Assembly (NCBI GenBank): GCA_036496605.1 | Contig: DASXKV010000042.1 | Span: 1 to 60,786 of the forward strand | Direction: 5' to 3' | DNA length: 60,786 bases | DNA from: Gemmatimonadaceae bacterium | Lineage (GTDB): Bacteria; Gemmatimonadota; Gemmatimonadetes; Gemmatimonadales; Gemmatimonadaceae | Part shown: positions 31,322-39,802 of the stretch, one piece after another | Position numbering within the stretch: position 1 is the first letter of the stretch | Layout: each line of letters starts with the position of its first letter | Made by a program: the position numbers and the translations under genes | Notes under the pieces: model-generated | What the model was told of the DNA's origin: nothing | What the model saw: the letters and a program-made list of their open reading frames with translations, nothing else | The model's database searches: none

Positions 31322-33241
31322 ATGAGAAACCTCTCAACTCTCGTCCTCTCGTCGCTGGTGGCAGGAGCGTGCGCCCAGCCACTCAAGCTCACGCCCGACG
31401 ACTCGAAGGTGGTGCTCGCGCACCAGCTGCTCGACGCGCCGAACCCGGCCGACAAGGGCCCCTACCCAGTCAAGACTCTTTATTACGGTAGCGGCACGGA
31501 CAAGCAGCGCCGGTATTACCGCGATTCCGTCGCCATCAAGACGAAATCAGTCGATGCTTCACCTTTCGTGTCCATGACGCCGGACCAGGCGGCGGATCGC
31601 AAGAAGTACTGGGGATTCGACGACAAGAAGTTCCCGATCAATGGGCGCGTGTGGTACCCGGCGGTGGGAGCCGGACCCTTCCCGCTCGTGCTCATCGTCC
31701 ACGGGAACCACAACATGAAGGACTACTCGGATCCCGGCTACGAGTACCTCGGGGAGCATCTCGCATCGCGCGGCTTCATTCTCGCCTCGCTCGATGAGAA
31801 TTTTTTGAACGGCGCGCTACGCAATGAAAATGATGGTCGAGCGTGGATGATGCTCAAGCACCTCGAGGCCTGGCGCGGCTTCAACGACAGTCTCGCCAGC
31901 CCGCTGCGCGGGAAGGTCGACATGCATAACATCGCCATCATGGGTCACTCCCGCGGCGGCGAGGCGGTGGGCCATGCGGCCGCGTTCAATCGGTTGTCCC
32001 GCTATCCGGACGACGCGAAGGTCAAGTTCAATTTCAATTTCGACATCAAATCCGTCGTCGCTATCGCGCCGGTCGACGCGCAGTACAAGCCCGCGGGACA
32101 GTTCACGCCCGTCGAGAACGTGAATTACCTCGTGATTCACGGATCGCACGACGGCGACGTGTCCGCGTTTACAGGGCTGCGCCAATGGCAGCGCGTGAAG
32201 TTCACCGACGGCAAGCCCTGGTTCAAATCGGCGTGGTACGTGTACCGCGCCAACCACGGCCAGTGGAATACCGTGTGGGGGAGTACCGACGCCGGACCGC
32301 GCAGCGCGAAGTTCCTCGACTTGCGCGGGCTCATTTCACCGGAGCAACAACGGCAGTTCGGGAAAGTCGTGATTGGCGCTTTTCTCGAGGCGACGTTGCA
32401 CAATCGCCGCGAGTATCTGCCGCTTTTCCGCGACCACCGGGTCGCCGGCGGCTGGCTCCCGAAAACGATGTACATCACCCGATTCCAGGAAAGCGGGTAC
32501 AAGACGCTCGCGAATTACGAGGAGGACGTCGACGTCACCACGGGCAGCGTCGCTGGCGTGAGCCTAACGGGAGACAGCCTGTCGACGTGGAAGGAAGACG
32601 CACTCAACCTGCGCTGGCAGAACACGCCGATGAACGACAACGCCGTGTGGCTCGGCTGGAATCGGCACATTGCGGGCGACGATACGACGAAGCTCGGCAA
32701 GCCGGCCAGCTACACGATTGCGATGACCGATTCGCTCAGCCGCGCGCTCCACATCGACGCCCAGTCATCGGTCTACCTTTCGGTCGCGCCGACCGACGCG
32801 AAGCCGGGCCCTCGTCAGGCAGCGCGCGATTCGACGAAAAAGGAAACATCCAAGCCACGTCCCAGACGGTCCGACGACAAGGACAAGAAGGAAGGCAAAG
32901 ACACGACGACGATCGATTTCACCGTCGAGCTGGTGGACGCGAACAATGTCACGGCGCGCTTGCCGCTCACGCGGTTTGGTGTCCCGCGTCGTCCGCTCGA
33001 GACGCACGTGCTCCGTCGGGCCGATCGGGAGCAGAGCCAGTTCGCGAACACCTACGAGCTGGTGCTCCAGACGTATGTGATGCCGCTATCAGACTTCGTC
33101 GCCGCGTCGCCGCAGTTTGCGCCCGACAAGCTGAAGGCGATACGCCTGGTCTTCGATCGCGCCGTCGCGGGCACGATCATCCTCGACGACGTCGGCGTCT
33201 CGGCGATCGATCCGGCGTTCCTCGCTCAGGCGCGGCCGTGA
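31322..33241 (+). CDS. Secreted alpha/beta hydrolase (GHSRGG type)
   Basis: 639 residues; signal peptide or lipoprotein signal (LVAGACAQP). Nucleophile elbow IMGHSRGGEA with Ser210, oxyanion motif VLIVHGNHN at 123-131, and an Asp/His end (IHGSHDGDVSAF; RANHGQWN). This resembles chlorophyllase/PET-hydrolase-like dienelactone-family enzymes. A C-terminal beta domain of ~180 residues carries a Lys/Asp-rich insert (KKETSKPRPRRSDDKDKKEG). It probably hydrolyses an ester or amide outside the cytoplasm. Substrate unknown. Confidence 0.85.
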   Translation: MRNLSTLVLSSLVAGACAQPLKLTPDDSKVVLAHQLLDAPNPADKGPYPVKTLYYGSGTDKQRRYYRDSVAIKTKSVDASPFVSMTPDQAADRKKYWGFDDKKFPINGRVWYPAVGAGPFPLVLIVHGNHNMKDYSDPGYEYLGEHLASRGFILASLDENFLNGALRNENDGRAWMMLKHLEAWRGFNDSLASPLRGKVDMHNIAIMGHSRGGEAVGHAAAFNRLSRYPDDAKVKFNFNFDIKSVVAIAPVDAQYKPAGQFTPVENVNYLVIHGSHDGDVSAFTGLRQWQRVKFTDGKPWFKSAWYVYRANHGQWNTVWGSTDAGPRSAKFLDLRGLISPEQQRQFGKVVIGAFLEATLHNRREYLPLFRDHRVAGGWLPKTMYITRFQESGYKTLANYEEDVDVTTGSVAGVSLTGDSLSTWKEDALNLRWQNTPMNDNAVWLGWNRHIAGDDTTKLGKPASYTIAMTDSLSRALHIDAQSSVYLSVAPTDAKPGPRQAARDSTKKETSKPRPRRSDDKDKKEGKDTTTIDFTVELVDANNVTARLPLTRFGVPRRPLETHVLRRADREQSQFANTYELVLQTYVMPLSDFVAASPQFAPDKLKAIRLVFDRAVAGTIILDDVGVSAIDPAFLAQARP

Positions 33242-33317
33242 CCGGTTGTCATGGTAGATCTGCCGCGGCTTCGCGCTCGCGCCCGGGCTCCGCGCATTGC
33301 AAACATCAACAGCTTTG

Positions 33318-33442
33318 AAACACGGACAAAGCCGGACAAGGCCGGACACGGCCGGACTAAAGAGCGAAAAACGATTCTCTTAAGAGAAGCTGCGCTTTTT
33401 CGTCCGCGCCTTGTCCGGCTTTCTCCGGCCTTGTCCGTGTTT
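33318..33442. repeat. Long inverted repeat with tandem CCGGACAAGG units
   Basis: AAACACGGAC (33318-33327) is inverted at 33433-33442. Between them GCCGGACAAG-type units repeat, and the centre has the perfect palindrome TTCTCTTAAGAGAA (33374-33387). It lies in the gap after the hydrolase gene and can fold as a long hairpin, so it may also act as a terminator. Confidence 0.75.
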
Positions 33443-33497
33443 AAACCGTAGATGGCTGTCGCCCCGAGGAATCCAGCCACGGTCTGAGAGAGACATG

Positions 33498-33830
33498 TCA
33501 GAGCCTGTCTGCCGCCGCAACGATACGGGCTGCATAGCTCGATGCGGATTCGTCGGCGAAGCGACCCGGCACGACGAGGCGTCGATCGTCAGGCTGCGAC
33601 GATTCCGGAGTATTCACGAAGCTGTCTTCGCCAAGTTGAGCGATTCGTGCCTCGAACGTCTCCACCGCATTGACGATGAGCATCACGTCTTCATCCGATT
33701 CGTCGCCAGTGAGATCGATGCGCCGCTCATGCAGGCGTGACTCGAGCTCGTCGCGCGTCTGACGCCGCTCTTCGGCCCGGTGAGGATTCCGCTCTTCGTC
33801 CGCCGGATCATTCCATCGTGACGTGGTCAT
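33498..33830 (-). CDS. Small charged hypothetical protein
   Basis: 110 residues, very acidic and basic in alternating blocks, with DELESRLHERRIDLTGDESD and ENAVETFEARIAQLG-type helices, and an end rich in Ala/Ser. No signal or membrane segment. It is convergent with the hydrolase and divergent from the 33963 gene. No family is recognised. Confidence 0.55.
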   Translation of the reverse strand: MTTSRWNDPADEERNPHRAEERRQTRDELESRLHERRIDLTGDESDEDVMLIVNAVETFEARIAQLGEDSFVNTPESSQPDDRRLVVPGRFADESASSYAARIVAAADRL

Positions 33831-33962
33831 GTGACGCTCCTGGCGCGTCGTCGGGTTCGCCCTCTGGTCGGACTACCGAAACAGCATCATCGTATCTGGC
33901 ACGGGCCGTGCCGCTTACGTAGTGTAGTCGAGCCGAACTCTGGCCGCGCGCTCAACGATCGC

Positions 33963-35729
33963 ATGCTCCTTTCGCTCCTCGTTGCCGGCTTCTCTGCGCT
34001 CGCGCAAGGCGGACCGATTCAGACCGTCGCGGCCGCTCGGCGCGACGAAAGCGTGCGCCGTCCAGTGCCCGCGCCAGCGGACTCCCTGCGCGCGCTGCGC
34101 TCGGCGCGTAAGGCACAGCAGATCTTCGAGTTCGTCCGAAGAACGTATCTGCCGCGCGAGGCAGGCGTCGGCTCGCATCACTGCGACGTTCGCATCGGTC
34201 GCTGGTGCGTGTGGAACGACGAGTCCAACGATCGCAATCCCCCTCCAGAGAATCCGCGTATCAGGGAGGCTCGCGACAAGCTCCTCGCCACGCTCGACTC
34301 CGTCGGAACACAATTCCCCGGCGACGAGTGGGTCGCTGCACAGCGCGTACGCTATTTCATCGAAGCGAAGCGATTCGCCGACGCCGCACGCGTCGCCGAC
34401 CGTTGCACGGAAAGTGGGTCCCCGTATCGATGCAGGACTTTCGCCGCACTGGCGTACCACGATTCCGGCGCTGTCGTCGCCGCGGATTCGGCATTCAATG
34501 GTGCCCTCGCTGCGATGCCGGATTCTCTGCGATGCCGGTGGACGGACATCTCCGTGCTGCTCGACGACGACATTGGCGACCGATACGACCACGCGGATTG
34601 TGCGGGACGACAACAGATCGCCACGCTCTTCTGGCGCCTAACGACTCCCCTCTACCTCCGCGACCACGACTTTCGCAGCGAGTTCCTCGCACGCGTGACG
34701 CGCGGAGACATGCTGCGCGACTCGCGTACGGCGATGGGATCCTCCGACGAATCCGCCTTTCGCGAGACAGCGCTCCGTTACGGATACGACACGTGGTTTG
34801 TGCGTGACGACCCGCCACCAGGTTCGATGGGCGAGATTCCGATCGCCGGATATCGCGAGGGAGGATCCGGGTACAACTTCGTCCCGGACGTCGAGGTCTT
34901 TAAGTCGCCGGCCGATCTGCACGCCGAGGACTGGGATCTGAGGCAACGGACTGCGCGCACGCTTTATGGCCCGGCGTATGCTCGTCACTTCGAATCGTTC
35001 ACGCCGCAGATAGCCGTTTTTCGCCGAGGCGACTCGGCGCTGGTCGTCGCCGCATACGAGCTACCCGATGATACGTTGCTCGCGCGGCATGGCCTCGAGG
35101 TGGGACTTTTCGCTCTTGCCATCGAGGCCGACACGCTCGGTGCGCCGCACGGCACCATCCTGGGCGATGGCAACCGAAAGGGCGTGCTGGAAACCTCGGC
35201 CCCGTGGTTGCCGCTCATAGCGAGCGTCGAGCTGCTCGATGTCAACGCAAGGAACGCTGCTCGCGCGCGCCTCGCCGTGCGGCCGCCCTCGAGCGTCGGG
35301 CGCCTCGGCATCTCCGACCTCCTCATGTTCGCCGCGCACAACGGCGATTCGTTGCCACATCGGCTCGATGACGCCCTTCCCGTCGCACTGCATGGCGAGC
35401 AGGTGAGTCGAGATCAGCCGCTGGGCCTCTTTTGGGAGACCTACGGCGTTCGTCCGAATGGCGAGTCTATGCTCGTCTCGATCGGCATCGACCGCATTCA
35501 GGATGGCTGGATGCGACGCGCCGCCCAACGATTGCACCTCGCTGCGCCGTTCTCGCCGATGAAGCTCCAGTGGACCGAGATTCCCAGCCGTGCCGATGGC
35601 GTTGCGGCGCGCGCCGTGAGCCTCGACCTGTCGAGGCTCGATCCGGGGCGCTACGAGGTCACGCTGAGCGTGAGCTCGGCGGAAGGCTTACCCATCGTCT
35701 CGAAGCGCGAATTCACCCTGCTGCGTTAG
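33963..35729 (+). CDS. Secreted GWxTD-domain-like protein
   Basis: ATG 33963 (MLLSLLVAGFSALAQGGPIQ) gives 588 residues with a signal peptide; a longer upstream frame has none. A TPR-like helical region (about 30-190) is followed by GRQQIATLFWRLTTPLYLRD, which matches the entry of the GWxTD domain (FWxLxDPT...). A C-terminal beta-rich part (LSLDLSRLDPGRYEVTLSVS) has the Ig-like strands seen in that family. GWxTD proteins are large exported proteins of unknown role in Acidobacteriota and Gemmatimonadota. Confidence 0.7.
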   Translation: MLLSLLVAGFSALAQGGPIQTVAAARRDESVRRPVPAPADSLRALRSARKAQQIFEFVRRTYLPREAGVGSHHCDVRIGRWCVWNDESNDRNPPPENPRIREARDKLLATLDSVGTQFPGDEWVAAQRVRYFIEAKRFADAARVADRCTESGSPYRCRTFAALAYHDSGAVVAADSAFNGALAAMPDSLRCRWTDISVLLDDDIGDRYDHADCAGRQQIATLFWRLTTPLYLRDHDFRSEFLARVTRGDMLRDSRTAMGSSDESAFRETALRYGYDTWFVRDDPPPGSMGEIPIAGYREGGSGYNFVPDVEVFKSPADLHAEDWDLRQRTARTLYGPAYARHFESFTPQIAVFRRGDSALVVAAYELPDDTLLARHGLEVGLFALAIEADTLGAPHGTILGDGNRKGVLETSAPWLPLIASVELLDVNARNAARARLAVRPPSSVGRLGISDLLMFAAHNGDSLPHRLDDALPVALHGEQVSRDQPLGLFWETYGVRPNGESMLVSIGIDRIQDGWMRRAAQRLHLAAPFSPMKLQWTEIPSRADGVAARAVSLDLSRLDPGRYEVTLSVSSAEGLPIVSKREFTLLR

Positions 35730-35737
35730 CGCAGTCG

Positions 35738-36646
35738 TTAGGGCAGGTCAGCGGCGCCGGTGCGTGGATCGAATGTGCTGCCTGCTGGTAGCACGTGCAT
35801 CTGAATATCCGCAGCGCCGAGAATGGGAGCAGACGCCGACGTCACCACGGCGTGGCGCGCGTCGTAGACGATCGCGGCGCTTTCCCCAATGATGCTCCAC
35901 GGCTTGCCCGGCTCGACGACGAGCGCCGTCGATTCGTCGATGCCGATGGCCAGAAGCGACGGATGCTCGAGCACGACGCTGATCAGTCGATTGTGACGCT
36001 TGCGCCGCAGGAAATGCTGGTCGATGATGGCGCCACTCACGAGCCCGAGGCCGTTCGTCACGACGACGTCCTCGCGTGCAATGGTGATGAAGCTTTGCGT
36101 CGTGTCGCGCCGGGCGCCGCCAGGCGCTCGCTCGTCGCCCGTCAGCATCGGCGTCGACATCACGGCCGCTCCCGCCGATGTCCCTCCGACGACAGCGCCC
36201 GCCGCATAACGAGCCCGGATTGCCGCGGCGGCTGGAGTGCCATCGAGCACCGCCATGATGCGTACCTGATCCCCGCCGGGAAACCAGATTCCCGTCGCGC
36301 TATCGAGCGCCCGAACGGTCTCCTCTCGCATCGCGTCCGCTCGCGTGAGGTTCATGCTCCACGCCCTCACACCGTGCTTTTGGAATTCGTCGACGCTTTC
36401 GAGACCGGTTTCCGGGAGCGACGACGCCATCGGCAGCACGACGACGCGGGCCCGACCAGTCCCTCCGGCGAGCGCGATGAACTTCTGTGTGATGGCTTCA
36501 CCGCGCGGTCCTCCACCGACGATGACGAGACTCCCTCGCGGCGCATTCGTGGTGGATTCCGCGACGGGGTGATCGAGTCGCGTCGTCGATGTCGAGGCGC
36601 AGCCGAGGCTGAAACCGAGGATACCGAGGAGGATGCTGCGTCGCAT
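35738..36646 (-). CDS. Cyanophycinase-like S51 peptidase (lipoprotein)
   Basis: ATG 36646 gives 302 residues; a longer frame is heptad-repeat DNA. Signal with lipobox FSLGC (about residue 16). The core reads RGSLVIVGGGPRGEAITQKF, then GIWFPGGDQ, nucleophile GGTSAGAAVM and HFLRRKRHNRLISVVLEHPS, all typical of cyanophycinase (beta-aspartyl-arginine peptidase). It sits outside the cytoplasm as a lipoprotein, which suits use of extracellular dipeptide polymer. It faces the GWxTD-like gene tail to tail (9 bases apart). Confidence 0.88.
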   Translation of the reverse strand: MRRSILLGILGFSLGCASTSTTRLDHPVAESTTNAPRGSLVIVGGGPRGEAITQKFIALAGGTGRARVVVLPMASSLPETGLESVDEFQKHGVRAWSMNLTRADAMREETVRALDSATGIWFPGGDQVRIMAVLDGTPAAAAIRARYAAGAVVGGTSAGAAVMSTPMLTGDERAPGGARRDTTQSFITIAREDVVVTNGLGLVSGAIIDQHFLRRKRHNRLISVVLEHPSLLAIGIDESTALVVEPGKPWSIIGESAAIVYDARHAVVTSASAPILGAADIQMHVLPAGSTFDPRTGAADLP

Positions 36647-36830
36647 TGGTGGCTGGTGATTGGTAGCTGGTGGCTGGTCGCTGGTGATTGGTAGCTGGTG
36701 ATTCGGATGGCCGGCGAGAGAAGGTCGCCGGCCTTCATTATTCACCAACCACCAGCGACCAGCCACCAACCACCCGACTCACTGACCACCAACCCCACCA
36801 ACCACCAACCAGTCACCAATCAAACCTTAT
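36645..36830. repeat. Heptad repeats with inverted arms, locus 5
   Basis: Left arm: TGGTGAT, TGGTAGC, TGGTGGC, TGGTCGC in register; right arm: ACCAACC, ACCAGCG, ACCAGCC. They flank a short spacer with a GGCCGGCGA hairpin. It lies upstream of the cyanophycinase start, so promoters of both divergent genes must lie in or near it. Confidence 0.75.
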
Positions 36831-36915
36831 TGTCGTTCGCTCTTGAGGGCGTCACGCATTCGCGTCACATTTGCCTCGCCTTGGGCAGCCGTCCTCTCGA
36901 CCCTGTGGTGCGCAC

Positions 36916-39216
36916 ATGCATTTCCTCACTCGCACTCTCGTCGGCGTCGTTCTGTCGAGCGCCATGGTCGTGCCGTCGCCTGCTCGAAGCCAGAGCCCGA
37001 CGAGCCGCAAGGATTCGATCTTTACCGCCGAAGATGGTCTCGATGTCGTCAGCTATACGGTGCTCGACCTAACGAGAGACGGTCGTTGGGTCGCTTCCGT
37101 AGCGGCGTCACGGCGAGACGGCTTGGGCGTCGACTACCGGCGCGATGGCGATCCGACATACGTCCGTCCGGGCGCGGGACGAGTCTGGGTGATCGATACC
37201 AAGTCCGGTGCGACACGCGCGCTCTTTCCCGAAAAGCGCATCGTGCACGTTGCACGCTGGTCGCCGGATGATGCGCGGCTTGCGATGTTGGTGTTCGATT
37301 CGAAAAGCGCAGCGTTTCAGCCGATCATCTGGGAGCGGGAGAGCGGCCGCCTAACGACCATCGCCGTGCCCGCCGGAACGTACGTCGCCGAGAACAGCGA
37401 GCTGCGATGGACCGCGGATGGCAAGCGACTCGTCTACGCGCTACACACGTTCGCGTGGCGCAAAGCCGCGCAGGATTCGTTCGCCGTCATGACGGCGGGT
37501 CCCGTGTTCGTGCAATCGAGCGAAGACCCATTTCTGACCTGGGATGCGCTTCGCCGCCGGGCCAATCTGCGCAGCGTCGTCGCCTACGACCTCGCCACGG
37601 CGAAGACGGTCCAGCTGTTGCCCGAGACCATGGTCGCGAGCTGGGACGTGAGCGACGATGGATCGACGATCGCCTACACGCAAGACATTACGAAGAAGAC
37701 GGATTACGACGTCATCTTCGGGACCGAGAACAAGCTCATGGCGCGCGGCATCGCCTGTCAGGCCGCCGACGACACGTGCTCGCATCCGCGCGTGTTGCTG
37801 CCGACGCTCAAGAGCACGAACATCGTCTGGTCCGAGGATGGAGCGCATTACGCGTACTCGAAAGAGGGACGCGTCTACGTTGCGGCGATCGGCGACACGG
37901 CCTCGCGCCAGGTCGCCGGACCCCCGGCCGATGCGCACCGCGACACGCCGCAGGACACGTCGCGCGAAGCCCGTGAACGGCGCGACCGCGAACGCTTTCG
38001 CGTGGTGCGCTACAGCCCCGCGAACGACGCACTGCTCGTCGCAAACTCACAAGGCTACTGGGTCCTCGAGTTGCCGAGCGCGAACAAGCAGCTCGTCGTC
38101 GAGAGCTCGGACTCGGCGTCGAGCACCCTGCCCCGCGCCTCGGTCGCCGCCTGGAGCAACGACGGGAAGAAGATCTATTTCACCGTGGCGTCACGCACGA
38201 AGTGGGAGCGCGGTGTCGTCCGCTTCGACCGCTCGACGGGAAATAAGCAAACGCTCGTCAGCGACGGCCGCTCCTATTCCGGCATCCGGCTGTCGAAGGA
38301 TGGACGCGTCGCGACGCTGACGGTTGCAGAGGGCAATCGCCCGCCCACGCCGTTCGTCACGGACGCAGACTTCTCATCGATTCGTCCCCTCGTTAACGCC
38401 AATCCGCAGCTGAGCGGGAAGCGATTCGGACCGACGGGCCTCGTGAGCTACCTCGACGCCGACGGTCATCCGAAGTACGCCGTCGTGTACTATCCCGTCG
38501 GCTACGAGCGCGGAAAGGCGTATCCAACGATCTTCATCGTCTACGAGGATTTCTTCGACGACACCTTCGATCCGGTTGCGAACGTTCTCACGACGAATGG
38601 ATACGTCGTGGTGAAGCCGTCAGTCGATTTCGACATCGGCTATCCCGGCGAGGCCTGGATCAAGGGCGTCAGTGCCGCTGCCAACAAGCTGATCGACATG
38701 GGCGTCGCGGATTCGGCGCGACTCGGCGTGCAGGGTACGAGCTACGGCGGCTACGCCACGAATCTTCTCGTCACTCAGACCAATCGCTTCAAAGCAGCGA
38801 TCAATATCTCCGGCAAGGTCGACGTCATCAGCTTCTATACCGATAGCCCGCGCCTGGGGGTGCGCAATGTTCACGCTGCCGAGAAGAGCCAGGATCGACT
38901 CGGGGCCACGCTCTGGCAGCAGCCGCAGAAGTACGTGCAGCAGTCCGCGATCATGTTCGCCGATCGGATCCAGACACCGCTCATGCTCATCACGGGCGCG
39001 CAGGACTCCAACGTCCCGGCCGACAACACGCGCGAGATGTATTACGCGTTGCGACGGCTCGGGAAGGAAGTTGTCTGGATCAATTACATGAACGGCGGCC
39101 ACGGCGGCGGAAACGCAACAGCGGAAGATGTGCTCGACATGCAACGACGCATGCTTGCGTGGTATGACGCGAAGTTGAAGCGACCACCGTCGAAGGTTGC
39201 GTCGGCGTCACCGTAA
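36916..39216 (+). CDS. Exported S9 prolyl-oligopeptidase-family peptidase
   Basis: ATG 36916 gives 766 residues with a signal peptide (MHFLTRTLVGVVLSSAMVVP). N-terminal beta-propeller to about residue 470 (repeated WSPDDARLA / WTADGKRLVY / WSEDGAHYAY strands), then an alpha/beta hydrolase domain. Catalytic Ser609 in GTSYGGYATN, Asp in GAQDSNVPADN, His in GGHGGGN. Members cut short peptides after Pro or at the N-terminus. Confidence 0.93.
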   Translation: MHFLTRTLVGVVLSSAMVVPSPARSQSPTSRKDSIFTAEDGLDVVSYTVLDLTRDGRWVASVAASRRDGLGVDYRRDGDPTYVRPGAGRVWVIDTKSGATRALFPEKRIVHVARWSPDDARLAMLVFDSKSAAFQPIIWERESGRLTTIAVPAGTYVAENSELRWTADGKRLVYALHTFAWRKAAQDSFAVMTAGPVFVQSSEDPFLTWDALRRRANLRSVVAYDLATAKTVQLLPETMVASWDVSDDGSTIAYTQDITKKTDYDVIFGTENKLMARGIACQAADDTCSHPRVLLPTLKSTNIVWSEDGAHYAYSKEGRVYVAAIGDTASRQVAGPPADAHRDTPQDTSREARERRDRERFRVVRYSPANDALLVANSQGYWVLELPSANKQLVVESSDSASSTLPRASVAAWSNDGKKIYFTVASRTKWERGVVRFDRSTGNKQTLVSDGRSYSGIRLSKDGRVATLTVAEGNRPPTPFVTDADFSSIRPLVNANPQLSGKRFGPTGLVSYLDADGHPKYAVVYYPVGYERGKAYPTIFIVYEDFFDDTFDPVANVLTTNGYVVVKPSVDFDIGYPGEAWIKGVSAAANKLIDMGVADSARLGVQGTSYGGYATNLLVTQTNRFKAAINISGKVDVISFYTDSPRLGVRNVHAAEKSQDRLGATLWQQPQKYVQQSAIMFADRIQTPLMLITGAQDSNVPADNTREMYYALRRLGKEVVWINYMNGGHGGGNATAEDVLDMQRRMLAWYDAKLKRPPSKVASASP

Positions 39217-39289
39217 TCCTTCATTCACTCGACGCTCGCGGCGGGCCCACCCTTGCCTCGCGCGATGCGGCGCCACTAGGTTCGATACA

Positions 39290-39802
39290 TTGACGCCCCA
39301 TTCAATCAATCCCGAGAGTCCCGACGACACCATCCGCGCGATGAATGCGGTTCGGAGCGTTGTTCGGGCACTGCGCCTCAACACGCGCAGCATCGAAGGC
39401 AAGCTCGGCATCAGTCTCGCGCAATTGTTCGTTTTGCAGCAATTGTCCGACAGGCCGGCGGACTCCCTCAATGAGCTCGCTGAGCGCACCGCGACCCACC
39501 AGAGCTCGGTGTCGGTCGTCGTGCGACGATTGGTCGAGCGCGGACTCGTCACGCGTGTCGCGTCCTCCGCAGATCGACGGCGCGTGAATATCGCGCTCAC
39601 TCCCGACGGCGAACGCATGCTTCGTGGCGCGCCGCCGACGGTGCAGAACGATCTCATGCACGGAATGTCGCGCATGCAGCCGGAAAAGCGCGCCATTCTC
39701 GCCGAATTGCTGGAGACGTGGGTGCTGGCCAGCGGCATCGATCTGGCCGCCCCACCAATGATGTTCGAGGACGAGCCGGCCGCTCGCATCGCGAGTGGCT
39801 GA
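39290..39802 (+). CDS. MarR-family regulator
   Basis: TTG 39290 gives 170 residues; ATG 39341 is the alternative. TTG is preferred because DTIRAMNAVRSVVRALR aligns with the first helix of the MarR at 42843. Winged helix: QLFVLQQLSDRPADSLNELA, RTATHQSSVSVVVRRLVERG, and wing RVASSADRRRVNIALT. MarR dimers bind ligand and release a nearby promoter. Its stop overlaps the CLC gene start by 8 bases, so it is co-transcribed with the antiporter and probably controls it. Confidence 0.85.
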   Translation: MTPHSINPESPDDTIRAMNAVRSVVRALRLNTRSIEGKLGISLAQLFVLQQLSDRPADSLNELAERTATHQSSVSVVVRRLVERGLVTRVASSADRRRVNIALTPDGERMLRGAPPTVQNDLMHGMSRMQPEKRAILAELLETWVLASGIDLAAPPMMFEDEPAARIASG

